A DNA stretch of 64,000 nt, from positions 1-64,000 of the forward strand of contig CAIUCH010000015.1 of the NCBI GenBank assembly GCA_903897605.1. Direction: 5' to 3'. Below, in pieces: positions 40,919 through 51,026 of the stretch (its first letter is position 1; the number at the start of each line of letters is the position of its first letter). Source of the DNA: an uncultured Alphaproteobacteria bacterium (GTDB lineage: Bacteria; Pseudomonadota; Alphaproteobacteria; Micropepsales; Micropepsaceae). A model generated the notes under the pieces. It was not told the origin of the DNA. It ran no database searches and saw only the letters and a list, made by a program, of their open reading frames with translations. Position numbers and translations under genes: made by a program.

Positions 40919-41481
40919 GAAAGCTGGTGTCGCTGATCCATCTGTCCCTGGACGGCTTTTGCGCCGGACCCAAGGGCGAGATCGATTGGGTTTCGATCAA
41001 TCCCGCCATCTTTGATGATGCCGACCGGGTGATCCAGATGGCAGGCGCGGCGGTCTACGGCCGCACCACCTACGACATGATGCGCGGCTATTGGCCCGGC
41101 GTGCTGAAGGACGACAAGGCTCCGCAGGACCGGCGCGCCCACGCCCGCTGGGTCGAGGAGATCGAGAAATTCCCATTTTCGCGCACCCTCGGGCAGACTG
41201 ACTGGAACAATGTCCATCTCAAGCATGACGCGAAGGACATTCTGGAGCTCAAGCAGCGGCCGGGCAAAAATCTCCTGATCTTCGGCAGTCCGGGCCTGGT
41301 GAAAAGCTTTCAGGCGCTCGATGCGATCGACGAATATTGGATGTTCCTCAACCCGGTGCTGCTGGGCGCGGGCATTCGCTTTTTCGAGGACGCGCACAAG
41401 GCGCGGTTTCGGATCGCCGAAGCCAGGCGCTTGGATCCGGATGTGATGCGGTTTCATTATGTCCGCGAAGAGCAGAGTTGA
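40915..41481 (+). CDS. Dihydrofolate reductase family (RibD C-terminal domain) protein
   Basis: RKLVSLIHLSLDGFCAGPKGEIDW; GAAVYGRTTYDMMRGYWPG. Confidence 0.9.
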   Translation: MRKLVSLIHLSLDGFCAGPKGEIDWVSINPAIFDDADRVIQMAGAAVYGRTTYDMMRGYWPGVLKDDKAPQDRRAHARWVEEIEKFPFSRTLGQTDWNNVHLKHDAKDILELKQRPGKNLLIFGSPGLVKSFQALDAIDEYWMFLNPVLLGAGIRFFEDAHKARFRIAEARRLDPDVMRFHYVREEQS

Positions 41482-41513
41482 GGAACATTGATCGTAGTCA
41501 AAGGCAGAAAATC

Positions 41514-41972
41514 ATGAGCAACCGTTCCGTCGTCCATGCCAGCTTCACCATTACCCGCGTATACGACGCGCCGCCGGCGCGGGTGTTCAAGGTTTTTTCC
41601 AACGAGGAAGCCAAGCGCAAATGGTTCGCCGGCCCGCCGGGCTGGACTTTGCTGAAACGCGAATTCGATTTCCGCGAAGGTGGGCGCGAGCATCTGGCCG
41701 GCCGCCATGGCGCAGGCACTGTCTCGGTGTTCGACTGTTTCTATCAGGACATCGTGCCCGATGAGCGCATTATCTACAGCTATGTGATGCATCTGGACGG
41801 GCGAAAGATTTCCGTGTCCCAGGCCGCGATCGAGCTGAAGCCCGAAGGCAAGAAGACCAAGATGACCTTGACCGAATATGGCGACTATCTCGACGGTTAT
41901 GACGATGCCGCCAGCCGCGAGCATGGCACCAATTTCCTGATGGATGCGCTGGGCAAGTCGCTGGCGGATTGA
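41514..41972 (+). CDS. SRPBCC/AHSA1 domain protein
   Basis: FTITRVYDAPPARVFKVFSNEEAKRKWFAGPPGW...EHGTNFLMDALGKSLAD. Confidence 0.92.
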   Translation: MSNRSVVHASFTITRVYDAPPARVFKVFSNEEAKRKWFAGPPGWTLLKREFDFREGGREHLAGRHGAGTVSVFDCFYQDIVPDERIIYSYVMHLDGRKISVSQAAIELKPEGKKTKMTLTEYGDYLDGYDDAASREHGTNFLMDALGKSLAD

Positions 41973-41990
41973 TCCGCTACTACCCGAAAC

Positions 41991-42022
41991 AAAAAACCCG
42001 GCCCTTGCGGACCGGGTTTTTC
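41991..42022. terminator. Bidirectional intrinsic terminator between AHSA1 gene and rplI
   Basis: AAAAAACCCGGcccttgcggaCCGGGTTTTTCTTTT. Confidence 0.88.
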
Positions 42023-42042
42023 TTTTACCGATACCAAAACGA

Positions 42043-42639
42043 TCAGGCTTCGGCGGGTTCTTCCTCGGACGCGTCGCCTTCCGCTTTCGGGGCAGCGCCT
42101 TCCTCGAACATTTCTTCCGCCGCGGCGACGGCTTCTTCCTGTTCGGTGCGTTCGGCCAGGACGTCTTCGCCGCGCGCCTGGCGCTCGGCTTCGTCCTCGC
42201 TGCGCGCGACATTGACGGTGACGTTTATTCGCACTTCCGGATGCAGCACCACCGGAATGGTGAAGAGGCCGATGGCCTTGATCGCCTGGCTGATATGCAC
42301 CTGATTGCGGTCGATCTTGAAGCCGCCTGCCTCGACCACGGTCGCGACATCGCGCGGCGAGACCGAGCCATAAAGCTGGCCGCGGTCGCCGGCCTGACGG
42401 ATCAGGATGAACGACTTGCCGTCCAGCTTCTTGGCGATGGCCTCGGCGTCCTTCTTGCGCTCCAGATTATGGGCCTCGAGCTGCACCTTTTGGGTGAGGA
42501 AATATTCGCGGTTTGCCTTGGTGGCGCGCAGCGCTTTCTTCTTGGGCAGAAGGAAGTTGCGGGCAAAGCCGTCCTTGACCCGGACTTCGTCGCCCATCTG
42601 GCCCAGTTTCTCGACTCGTTCGAGCAAAATGACTTGCAT
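42043..42639 (-). CDS. rplI: 50S ribosomal protein L9
   Basis: [40 protein letters not shown]. Confidence 0.97.
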   Translation of the reverse strand: MQVILLERVEKLGQMGDEVRVKDGFARNFLLPKKKALRATKANREYFLTQKVQLEAHNLERKKDAEAIAKKLDGKSFILIRQAGDRGQLYGSVSPRDVATVVEAGGFKIDRNQVHISQAIKAIGLFTIPVVLHPEVRINVTVNVARSEDEAERQARGEDVLAERTEQEEAVAAAEEMFEEGAAPKAEGDASEEEPAEA

Positions 42640-42649
42640 GGTCAGATCC

Positions 42650-42979
42650 TCACTTCACGACGTAAGGCAGCAGCGCCATGAAGCGGGCGCGTTTGATCGC
42701 GTTCGCCAGGGCACGCTGGTTCTTGTTCGAGACCGCGGTGATGCGCGACGGCACGATCTTGCCGCGCTCGGAGATGTAACGCTGCAGCAGCTTCACATCC
42801 TTGTAGTCGATCTTGGGCGCATTGGCGCCGGAGAAGGGGTCGGTCTTCTTGCGGCGGAAGAAGGGACGGCGCGCGCCATCGCGGTCGCCGCCACGTCCAC
42901 CTTCGCGATCGCCACCGCGTCCGCCGTCACGATCGCGGTCGCCGCCGCGTCCGCCGTCACGATTTCCACCATAACTCAT
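42650..42979 (-). CDS. rpsR: 30S ribosomal protein S18 with Arg/Gly/Asp-repeat N-terminal extension
   Basis: Core [69 protein letters not shown] preceded by [39 protein letters not shown]. Confidence 0.95.
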   Translation of the reverse strand: MSYGGNRDGGRGGDRDRDGGRGGDREGGRGGDRDGARRPFFRRKKTDPFSGANAPKIDYKDVKLLQRYISERGKIVPSRITAVSNKNQRALANAIKRARFMALLPYVVK

Positions 42980-43356
42980 TATACGGCCTCCTCGGTGGCT
43001 TCGCCTTCCGGCTTCGCGGTGCGTGGGGTTTCGGCATCGTCGCGGCGGTTCTTGTTCGACGAGACATCGAACTGATCGACCTTGACGGTGATGTAGCGCA
43101 GCACGTCTTCGTTGATCTTGAGCTGGCGTTCCAGCTCGATCACCGCACCGGACGGCGCGTTGATATTGAGGAGCACATAATGCCCCTTGCGATTCTTCTT
43201 GATGCGATAGGCAAGACCGCGCAGGCCCCAATATTCCTGTTTCTCGACTTTGCCGCCTTCGCCTTCGACGATGGTTTTGAGATGGGTGGCGAGTGCGTCC
43301 ACCGCCTGCGCGCTGATATCCTGGCGCGCGATCAGGAGATGCTCATAAAGAGCCAT
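42979..43356 (-). CDS. rpsF: 30S ribosomal protein S6
   Basis: [65 protein letters not shown]. Confidence 0.96.
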   Translation of the reverse strand: MALYEHLLIARQDISAQAVDALATHLKTIVEGEGGKVEKQEYWGLRGLAYRIKKNRKGHYVLLNINAPSGAVIELERQLKINEDVLRYITVKVDQFDVSSNKNRRDDAETPRTAKPEGEATEEAV

Positions 43357-43630
43357 GTGTGGTCCTTTTCCTCGAGCTGCGGAGCAGGGCTGGGCGGACC
43401 GCCCGGCGCTGCTTCGGCTCGCTGGACCCGCGTGACATCACGCTGCCTCGTTCAAGAGGTGTCCGGCGACCGCAGCCGTCTGAAGTGCGGCGATATAGGG
43501 GAAAGACCCCGCAGCAGCAAGGGAAAGTTCGCCCCCAAGGGGCCGGTCGGGGCAGGAAGGGGCCCGAAGGGCGGGAAAACCCCGTTCGGGCGCGCGGGAT
43601 CAGGCTCCCGCGCCCCCGATTCCGGGGTGC

Positions 43631-43765
43631 TTAATGGCTGTGATGAACGCGGTGATGGTGATGAACCGCATGGTGCCGGGCGTGGTGATGGTGCCGGGTC
43701 GCGGCGCTGGCGGCGGTCGAGCCCAGCACGGCAAGCGCGACAAGGGAAGCGATAAGGGTTTTCAT
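43631..43765 (-). CDS. 44-aa secreted histidine-rich peptide
   Basis: MKTLIASLVALAVLGSTAASAATRHHHHARHHAVHHHHRVHHSH: signal peptide plus His-rich mature region. Confidence 0.6.
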   Translation of the reverse strand: MKTLIASLVALAVLGSTAASAATRHHHHARHHAVHHHHRVHHSH

Positions 43766-43877
43766 TGCGATCTCCAGAATGGATAGTCTGCCGGCACGGG
43801 CCGAATCCTTAGATGCGAGGGGTCGGTCCCGGCCCTGTCGCGATGACAATAAGCCGTCGAGTTTGAACACAGCGTGA

Positions 43878-45242
43878 ATGCCGCCATTACCAAGCGGCAA
43901 TGAAGCGGGGATCGGAGGCAGCCTCCCCCCGAAATGGGCGGGGAGCATGGCGGAGCTTTATCGGGACGATTCGCGCGCGGATGCGATCCTGGCGCGCGCG
44001 GCCCGGCGCCTGATCCCGGTGATGGCCGCGATCTATGTGGCGAGTTTTCTCGACCGGGTGAATATCAGCTTCGCGGCCCTGACGATGAATCACGATCTGG
44101 GTTTCTCGGAGGAAGTGTTCGGCATTGGCGCGGGCATCTTCTTCTTAGGCTATTTTTTCTTCGAAATCCCCTCCAACCTGATGCTGGAAAAATTCGGCGC
44201 CCGGATGTGGATGTGCCGTATCATGGTGAGCTGGGGGCTGATCTCGATGGCCACCGCCTTTGTGCAAGGCCCGACCTCTTTCTATGTGCTGCGCTTTCTC
44301 CTCGGCCTGGCGGAGGCGGGGCTTTATCCCGGCATGATCCTTTACATGACCTACTGGTTTTCGCAGGCGACACGGGCGCGCTTCATCGCGCTCTTCCTGG
44401 CGGCGGTGCCGGCGGCAAGTGTGATCGGGGCACCGATTTCCGGCTGGCTCTTGGGATTGGAAGGCGGCCTGCATGGATGGCAATGGATGCTGCTGCTGGA
44501 AGGCATTCCATCTTTGCTGCTGGGCGCGGCCATTCTGTGGCTCCTGCCGGACCGGCCCGCCGATGCGGCCTGGCTCAGCAACGAGGAAAAAGCGATCCTG
44601 GCGGCGCGATTGGCGGCCGACCAGCTGAACGATGCCAAGCTGGGCGCGATCACCGGCTTCTGGGAGATGCTGGCCGACCGGCGCATCTGGATTTTGATCA
44701 TTCCGGATTTCTCCATCGTGATCGGACTCTATGGCATGGGGTTGTGGATGCCGCAGATGATCAAGGTGTTGGGTTTCTCCAATCTGGAAACCGGATTTCT
44801 GGTCGCCTTGCCCTACATCGCCAGCATGATCGCGATGGTGGTGCTGGGCCTTTCCAGCGACCGCGCCGGCGAACGGGTCTGGCATGTGGCGGGGGCGGCC
44901 TTTGCCGGCGCGTTGGGACTTCTGGGCGCGGTCCTGCTGCACAATCCCGTGCTCATCATCGCCAGCTTCTGCCTCGCCGCATCGGGCATCTATGGCGCGC
45001 TGGCGGTGTTCTGGACCTTGCCCACCGCGATCTTGCGCGGCATGGCGGCGGCAGGCGGGCTGGCGCTGCTCAACTCCTTTGCCAATCTCGGAGGGTTTTT
45101 CGGGCCATATCTGATGGGCTGGCTGAAGCAAACCACCGGCGACTATATCGTGGGGATGTCGTTGCTGGCGGCGATGCTGACATTCGCGGGCATCGCAACG
45201 CTTGTGATCGGGCGCGTATTTTTCAAGTCGATGAGGATATGA
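43878..45242 (+). CDS. MFS transporter, anion:cation symporter (ACS)-like; start may be 43947
   Basis: LIPVMAAIYVASFLDRVNISFAALTMNHDLGFSEEVFGIGAGIFFLGYFFFEIPSNLMLEKFGARMWM. Confidence 0.92.
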   Translation: MPPLPSGNEAGIGGSLPPKWAGSMAELYRDDSRADAILARAARRLIPVMAAIYVASFLDRVNISFAALTMNHDLGFSEEVFGIGAGIFFLGYFFFEIPSNLMLEKFGARMWMCRIMVSWGLISMATAFVQGPTSFYVLRFLLGLAEAGLYPGMILYMTYWFSQATRARFIALFLAAVPAASVIGAPISGWLLGLEGGLHGWQWMLLLEGIPSLLLGAAILWLLPDRPADAAWLSNEEKAILAARLAADQLNDAKLGAITGFWEMLADRRIWILIIPDFSIVIGLYGMGLWMPQMIKVLGFSNLETGFLVALPYIASMIAMVVLGLSSDRAGERVWHVAGAAFAGALGLLGAVLLHNPVLIIASFCLAASGIYGALAVFWTLPTAILRGMAAAGGLALLNSFANLGGFFGPYLMGWLKQTTGDYIVGMSLLAAMLTFAGIATLVIGRVFFKSMRI

Positions 45243-45685
45243 GCGTTACTGTCATCCCCTATTCGGACCGCCATTTCGAAGACGTCGATCGCTTGTGGCG
45301 CGAGGCCTTTGGCGATGATTTGCCGCGCCATCGCGCTGATGTCGTGATCCCCGCCAAGTTGGCGTTTCAGCCGGACCTTCTGCTGGTGGCGGTCGAGCAG
45401 GATCGCGTCATCGGTAGCGTGATGGCCGGATATGACGGCCATCGCGGATATATCAACAGGGTCGCGGTTCTCAAAAACTGCCGCTCCCGAGGCATCGGAG
45501 ACCTGCTGATGCGCGCGGCGGAGGAGAAATTGGTGGCCCTGGGTTGCCGCAAGATCAATCTGCAGGTGCGGGCATCGAACCAAGCGGTGGTCGATTTCTA
45601 CCGCACGCTTGGCTATGGCGTGGAGGAACGCGTCAGCATGTCGAAGCTGACCAGCCCCTCGCTTGACTCGGAGAAAGCCTCTTGA
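45239..45685 (+). CDS. GNAT family acetyltransferase (YpeA-like)
   Basis: GSVMAGYDGHRGYINRVAVLKNCRSRGIGDLLMRAAEEKLVALGCRKINLQVRASNQAVVDFYRTLGY; ATGA overlap with preceding gene. Confidence 0.9.
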   Translation: MSVTVIPYSDRHFEDVDRLWREAFGDDLPRHRADVVIPAKLAFQPDLLLVAVEQDRVIGSVMAGYDGHRGYINRVAVLKNCRSRGIGDLLMRAAEEKLVALGCRKINLQVRASNQAVVDFYRTLGYGVEERVSMSKLTSPSLDSEKAS

Positions 45686-45701
45686 TTTGTCTGGCCTCAC
45701 A

Positions 45702-46646
45702 ATGACACGCGCATTCCTGTTTCCCGGACAAGGCAGCCAGGCGGTCGGCATGGGCAAGGCCCTGGCCGAGGCATTCTTTCCCGCGCGCGAAGTCTTTCAG
45801 GAAGTGGATGACGCGCTGTCCCAGAAATTGTCCCGCATCATGTGGGAAGGACCGGATAGCGAACTGACGCTGACGGAAAATGCCCAACCCGCCATCATGG
45901 CCGCCAGCATCGCCGTGATCCGTATTCTGCAAAAGGAAGGTGGCCTGGATCTGGCGCGACATGCCCGTCTGGTCGCCGGTCATTCGCTGGGCGAATATTC
46001 CGCGCTCTGCGCCGCCGGTGCTTTCACCGTGGCGGACACCGCGCGGCTTCTCAAAATTCGCGGACAGGCGATGCAGTCCGCTGTGCCGGTGGGCGAGGGC
46101 GCCATGATCGCCCTGATCGGCGCCGATATCGAAACCGCCGAAGCCGTGGCGAAGGACGCAGCGGCTGGGGGCGGCATCTGTGTCGTCGCCAATGACAATG
46201 CCCCCGGTCAGGTGGTGCTGTCGGGATCGAAGGACGCGATGGACCGCGTCGCCGAGATTGCCAAGGCCAAAGGCGTCAAGCGCGCGATCCCGCTGACCGT
46301 GTCCGCGCCCTTCCATTGCCCCCTGATGCAGCCCGCCGCCGATGCCATGCGCGATGCGCTGGCCAAAATCGCGATTCGCCCGCTGGCCGTGCCCGTGCTG
46401 GCCAATGTCATAGCGGCCGAAACCGTCGAACCGGAGACGGTGCGGCGGCTGCTGGTGGAACAAGTCACCGGGCGCGTGCGGTGGCGCGAAAGCATTCTGG
46501 CGCTGAAGGGATTGGGCGTGGATACCACGATCGAGATGGGCGGCGGCAAGGTTCTGACCGGCATGGTCAAACGGATTGACAAGGACCTGCAAACCATCAC
46601 TCTCGATACGCCCGACGAAATCGAAACTTTCGCAAAGGCACTCTGA
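45702..46646 (+). CDS. fabD: ACP S-malonyltransferase
   Basis: MTRAFLFPGQGSQAVGMGKAL; LVAGHSLGEYSALCAAGA. Confidence 0.96.
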   Translation: MTRAFLFPGQGSQAVGMGKALAEAFFPAREVFQEVDDALSQKLSRIMWEGPDSELTLTENAQPAIMAASIAVIRILQKEGGLDLARHARLVAGHSLGEYSALCAAGAFTVADTARLLKIRGQAMQSAVPVGEGAMIALIGADIETAEAVAKDAAAGGGICVVANDNAPGQVVLSGSKDAMDRVAEIAKAKGVKRAIPLTVSAPFHCPLMQPAADAMRDALAKIAIRPLAVPVLANVIAAETVEPETVRRLLVEQVTGRVRWRESILALKGLGVDTTIEMGGGKVLTGMVKRIDKDLQTITLDTPDEIETFAKAL

Positions 46647-47386
46647 TGTTTGATCTCACTGGCAAGACGGCTCTTGTGACCGGCGCGTCCGGAGGTATCG
46701 GCGGCGCGATTGCAAGGGCGTTGCACGCGCAAGGCGCGATCGTGGTGCTTTCCGGCACCCGCGCCGAAGCCTTGGAAGCCGTCAAGGCCGAACTCGGTTC
46801 ACGCGCCTTCATCGCTCCGGCCAATCTCTCCGACATTGCTTCGGTCGAGGCCTTGCCCAAGGCGGCGGAACAAGCCGCTGGCGGCAGTATCGATATCCTG
46901 GTCAACAATGCCGGCATCACCCGCGACAATCTTTTCATGCGCATGAAGGATGACGAATGGGATCAGGTGATCGCGGTCAATCTCACCGCCGCCTTTCGTC
47001 TTTCGCGCGCCGTGCTGCGCGGCATGATGAAGAAGCGCTGGGGGCGCATCATCCAGATCACCTCGGTGGTGGGTGCCACTGGCAATCCCGGTCAGGGCAA
47101 TTACGCCGCCGCCAAGGCAGGCCTGGTGGGGATGACAAAATCGCTGGCCGCCGAGGTTGCTTCGCGCAGCATCACCGTGAACGCGGTTGCGCCCGGTTTT
47201 ATTCAAACTGCGATGACCGACGTCCTGACCGACCTTCAGAAGCAAACCATCGCCACCCGCATTCCCGCCGGACGGATGGGCTTGCCCGAGGATATCGCCG
47301 CCGCCGTGGTCTATCTGGCGTCGCCGGAAGCAGCCTATGTCACCGGCGAAACCATCCAGGTCAATGGCGGGATGGCGATGTTATGA
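46646..47386 (+). CDS. fabG: 3-oxoacyl-ACP reductase
   Basis: GKTALVTGASGGIGGAIARALH; VNNAGITRDNLFMRMKDDEWDQVIAVNLTA. Confidence 0.97.
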   Translation: MFDLTGKTALVTGASGGIGGAIARALHAQGAIVVLSGTRAEALEAVKAELGSRAFIAPANLSDIASVEALPKAAEQAAGGSIDILVNNAGITRDNLFMRMKDDEWDQVIAVNLTAAFRLSRAVLRGMMKKRWGRIIQITSVVGATGNPGQGNYAAAKAGLVGMTKSLAAEVASRSITVNAVAPGFIQTAMTDVLTDLQKQTIATRIPAGRMGLPEDIAAAVVYLASPEAAYVTGETIQVNGGMAML

Positions 47387-47465
47387 TAGATAAATCAATA
47401 ACTTAACTGTGAAGTGGCGGGGCCGGAGCGATTATGTTACTGAACCGCCCACCCACGAAGCACCC

Positions 47466-47477
47466 CACCAATTGGTG
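47466..47477. promoter_or_regulatory. Perfect 12-bp palindrome CACCAATTGGTG upstream of acpP
   Basis: Self-complementary, in the fabG-acpP intergenic region. Confidence 0.45.
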
Positions 47478-47544
47478 AAACAAGTGTGGTCCCGGCCGTT
47501 CCCTGACGGACCGGGTTGCAAATCTAGGAGAGGCTTTAAAGTCC

Positions 47545-47781
47545 ATGAGCGATACTGCGGAACGCGTGAAGAAGATCGTTGTCGAGCATCTGAATGTCGA
47601 TGCCGAGAAGGTCACCGACAATGCGTCCTTCATTGAAGATCTGGGTGCCGACAGCCTCGACACCGTCGAGCTGGTCATGGCGTTCGAAGAGGAATTCGGC
47701 ATCGAAATTCCCGACGATGCGGCGGAATCCATCGTGACGGTCGGCGACGCGGTCAAATATATCGACAAAGCCAACGCCTGA
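47545..47781 (+). CDS. acpP: Acyl carrier protein
   Basis: [58 protein letters not shown]. Confidence 0.98.
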   Translation: MSDTAERVKKIVVEHLNVDAEKVTDNASFIEDLGADSLDTVELVMAFEEEFGIEIPDDAAESIVTVGDAVKYIDKANA

Positions 47782-47790
47782 TCCCTGCCC

Positions 47791-49047
47791 ATGCGCCGGG
47801 TTGTGGTAACGGGACTAGGCCTGGTCACGCCGCTGGCCTGCGGCGTCGAAGAAAGCTGGGCCGCGCTACTGGCCGGCAAATCCGGCGCCAGCACCATCAC
47901 CAAATTCAAGACCGAGGACCTGGCGACCAAGATCGCTTGCCAGGTGCCTCGCGGTGACGGTGCCAATGGCACCTTCAATCCCGATCAGTGGGTCGATCCC
48001 AAGGAACAGAGGCGCATGGATGATTTCATCATCTATGGCCTGGCCGCCGCCAAACAGGCGGTGGTGGATTCCGGCTGGGAGCCCAAGACCGAGGAAGATC
48101 GCCATCGCACCGGCGTTCTGATCGGCTCGGGCATCGGCGGCCTGGAGGGAATCGAAGCCGGTTCGATCCTGGTGCATGAAAAAGGTCCCAGGCGGCTGTC
48201 GCCCTTCTTCATTCCCGGACGCCTGATCAATCTGGTGTCCGGCTATGCCTCCATCGAGCATGGCTATAAGGGCCCCAACCACGCGGTGGTGACCGCCTGC
48301 GCCACCGGTGCCCACGCTATCGGCGATGCGGCGCGGCTGATCGGGCTGGACGATGCGGATTTGATGCTGGCTGGCGGAACAGAGGCGGCGGTCTGCCGCA
48401 TCGGCATTGCCGGCTTCAATGCCTGCCGCGCGCTTTCCACCGGATTCAACGACACGCCCGCCAAAGCCTCGCGTCCCTATGACAAGGACCGTGACGGGTT
48501 CGTGATGGGCGAAGGCGCCGGCGTGGTGATGTTGGAAGAACTGGAACACGCCAAGGCACGCGGCGCAAAAATCTATGGCGAAGTGAAAGGCTATGGCTTG
48601 TCAGGCGACGCGTTCCACATCACGGCGCCGTCGGAGGATGGCGATGGCGGCTTTCGCGCCATGCAGATGGCGCTGAAGCGGGCCGGTATGGCCGCGTCGG
48701 GCGTCGATTACATCAACGCCCATGGCACCTCGACCATGGCCGACGGCATTGAGCTGGGCGCGGTGGAGCGGCTATTGGGCAATGCCGCGCCAGGCAAACC
48801 CATATCGTCCACCAAATCTTCCATCGGTCATCTGCTGGGCGCGGCGGGATCGGTCGAAGCGATCTTCTGCCTGCTCGCCATGCGCGACAGCATGCTGCCG
48901 CCCACCATCAATCTGGACCATCCCGACGTGATCACCGCCATGGACCTGGTGCCGCTGACATCGCGGCCGCATGAGGTCAATGTCGCCATGTCCAACAGTT
49001 TCGGTTTCGGCGGTACCAACGCCGCGCTGATTCTCTCCAAGGTTTGA
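47791..49047 (+). CDS. fabF: Beta-ketoacyl-ACP synthase II
   Basis: MRRVVVTGLGLVTPLACGVEESWAALLAGKSG; VTACATGAHAIGDAARLI; NAHGTSTMADGIE. Confidence 0.97.
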   Translation: MRRVVVTGLGLVTPLACGVEESWAALLAGKSGASTITKFKTEDLATKIACQVPRGDGANGTFNPDQWVDPKEQRRMDDFIIYGLAAAKQAVVDSGWEPKTEEDRHRTGVLIGSGIGGLEGIEAGSILVHEKGPRRLSPFFIPGRLINLVSGYASIEHGYKGPNHAVVTACATGAHAIGDAARLIGLDDADLMLAGGTEAAVCRIGIAGFNACRALSTGFNDTPAKASRPYDKDRDGFVMGEGAGVVMLEELEHAKARGAKIYGEVKGYGLSGDAFHITAPSEDGDGGFRAMQMALKRAGMAASGVDYINAHGTSTMADGIELGAVERLLGNAAPGKPISSTKSSIGHLLGAAGSVEAIFCLLAMRDSMLPPTINLDHPDVITAMDLVPLTSRPHEVNVAMSNSFGFGGTNAALILSKV

Positions 49048-50090
49048 TGTTTCGCGTCCTGATCTTTCTGATCGTGCTGGTGGTGGTCGGCGTCGGCGTG
49101 GCGGAATGGGCGAACGAAGCCTGGACCGAAGCCGGACATGGGGCCCGTGAAGCGGTGGTGCTGATCGCGCCGCACAGCCGCACCCACGACATTGTCGGCC
49201 AGATTCAGAAGGCCGGCGCCGTGGCGAACGCGCTTTTGTTCGAAGCCGAACTGCATTTTCATGGCGCGGCTTCGAAGGTGAAGGCGGGGGAATATGCCTT
49301 GCCCCCTTATGCCAGCATGGCCGACATCGCCAAAATTCTGGTGGATGGAAAATCCATTCAGCACAAGCTGACCGCCGCCGAAGGCCTTACCTCCGACATG
49401 ATTCAGAAGCTGGTGGTAACCGATCCGGTGCTGGTGGGCGATGCCGGACCGGTGCCGGACGAAGGGGCGCTGCTGCCGGAAACCTATCTTTTCACCCGCG
49501 GCACCAGCCGCTCTGAAATCACCGGCCGCATGCAGGATGCGCAAAAGAAATATCTCGATCAGCAATGGTCGGGGCGCAGCCAGGGCCTGCCCATCACCAC
49601 GCCCGAACAGGCGGTGATCCTGGCGTCCATCGTGGAAAAGGAAACCGCGCTGCCGCAGGAACGCCGCCATATCGCCGCCGTCTTCGTCAACCGGCTAAGG
49701 GTGGGAATGAGATTGCAATCCGATCCGACCATCATCTACGGCATCACCAAGGGTTATCCCTTGGGGCGCGGGATCCGCGAGAGCGAAATTCAGGCCCAGA
49801 CGCCTTACAACACCTATGCCGTCTCCGGCTTGCCGCCGACACCGATCTGCAATCCGGGCAAGGGTTCGCTGACCGCGGTGCTGAAGCCCGAACTGAGCGC
49901 CGATCTCTATTTTGTCGCCAACGGCAAGGGCGGCCATGTCTTTGCCGCGACCAAGGCCCAGCATGATCGCAATGTGGTGGCATGGCGCGCCGTGGAGCGT
50001 GCCAAGGCTGGACTGCCTCCCGAGGAGACCGCCAAGCCGGCGAAAGCGAAAGCCGCGGCCAAACCGACCAAACGCCGCCATGCAAGGTGA
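49044..50090 (+). CDS. mltG: Endolytic transglycosylase MltG
   Basis: ILASIVEKETALPQERRHIAAVFVNRLRVGMRLQSDPTIIYG; SGLPPTPICNPGKGSL. Confidence 0.96.
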   Translation: MMFRVLIFLIVLVVVGVGVAEWANEAWTEAGHGAREAVVLIAPHSRTHDIVGQIQKAGAVANALLFEAELHFHGAASKVKAGEYALPPYASMADIAKILVDGKSIQHKLTAAEGLTSDMIQKLVVTDPVLVGDAGPVPDEGALLPETYLFTRGTSRSEITGRMQDAQKKYLDQQWSGRSQGLPITTPEQAVILASIVEKETALPQERRHIAAVFVNRLRVGMRLQSDPTIIYGITKGYPLGRGIRESEIQAQTPYNTYAVSGLPPTPICNPGKGSLTAVLKPELSADLYFVANGKGGHVFAATKAQHDRNVVAWRAVERAKAGLPPEETAKPAKAKAAAKPTKRRHAR

Positions 50091-50138
50091 CAGGCGCCTG
50101 GCCGCCGTCTAAATTTCCGTGAATCCGGAGTTTCACCC

Positions 50139-51026
50139 ATGAGTATTGTCAGCATGACCGGCTTCGCCGAAAGCCCGGGCGGCCATGAAGGGCTGCGCTG
50201 GCGCTGGGAAGCCAAAAGCGTCAATGGCCGTGGACTAGATTTGCGCCTGCGTACGCCGCCCGGATTCGATTCCCTGGAACAGCCGGCCCGAATACTGGCA
50301 ACGGAGCGATTCCGGCGGGGCAATTTCCAGATTTCCCTGATGGTGGAGACGCAGGAAACGGCGCGTGGATTGAAGGTGGACCCGGTGGCACTGGCCAGCG
50401 CGGTGAAACTGGCCCGCGAGCTTGCCTCCGAAACCGGGCTGGCGCCGGCGCGGATCGACGGCATTCTGGCGCTCAAAGGCGTGATCGTGCAGGAGGAAGG
50501 CAATGTGCCGGATCCGGTGGCGCGGGCGCATCGCGACGCCGAGATTCTCAAAAGCCTGGCGATGACATTCGACGCGCTCAACAAAGCGCGGATCGGCGAG
50601 GGCGCCAAGCTGGCGCAGCTTCTGTCCGCCCAGATGGATGAAGTCGAGCGGTTGGTGGGTGAGGCCGAATGCCTGGCGGCGGCGCAACCGGAAAGTTTTC
50701 GCCAGAAGTTGACGGCGCAGATGCAGGAATTGCTGAGCGGTGCGCCGCTTTCCGAAGAGAGGCTGGCGCAGGAAGTGGCGTTGCTGTCCACCCGCGCCGA
50801 TGTGCGCGAGGAGTTGGATCGCTTGAAGGCGCATGTCCAGGATGCCCGTGCGCTGCTCAAGAGCCGCGAGGCGGTGGGGCGCAAACTTGATTTTCTCTCC
50901 CAGGAATTCAACCGCGAGGCCAATACGCTTTGCTCCAAATCCGCCGATATCGCGCTGACACGGGTGGGCTTGGCGCTGAAGGCCGTGATCGACCAGTTCC
51001 GGGAGCAGGCGCAAAATGTTGAATGA
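50139..51026 (+). CDS. YicC/YloC family endoribonuclease
   Basis: MSIVSMTGFAESPGGHEGLRWRWEAKSVNGRGLDLRLRTPPGFDSLE. Confidence 0.95.
   Translation: MSIVSMTGFAESPGGHEGLRWRWEAKSVNGRGLDLRLRTPPGFDSLEQPARILATERFRRGNFQISLMVETQETARGLKVDPVALASAVKLARELASETGLAPARIDGILALKGVIVQEEGNVPDPVARAHRDAEILKSLAMTFDALNKARIGEGAKLAQLLSAQMDEVERLVGEAECLAAAQPESFRQKLTAQMQELLSGAPLSEERLAQEVALLSTRADVREELDRLKAHVQDARALLKSREAVGRKLDFLSQEFNREANTLCSKSADIALTRVGLALKAVIDQFREQAQNVE

Noticed and set aside
42870-42970. Short tandem repeats considered as a CRISPR-like array
   Set aside because: Repeats are short, in frame within rpsR, with no unique spacers; they encode the S18 RGD extension.
43934-45685. 583-aa ORF read as one protein
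   Set aside because: Its first two-thirds is the wrong frame of the MFS gene; only the last 149 codons (from 45239) are a real GNAT protein.
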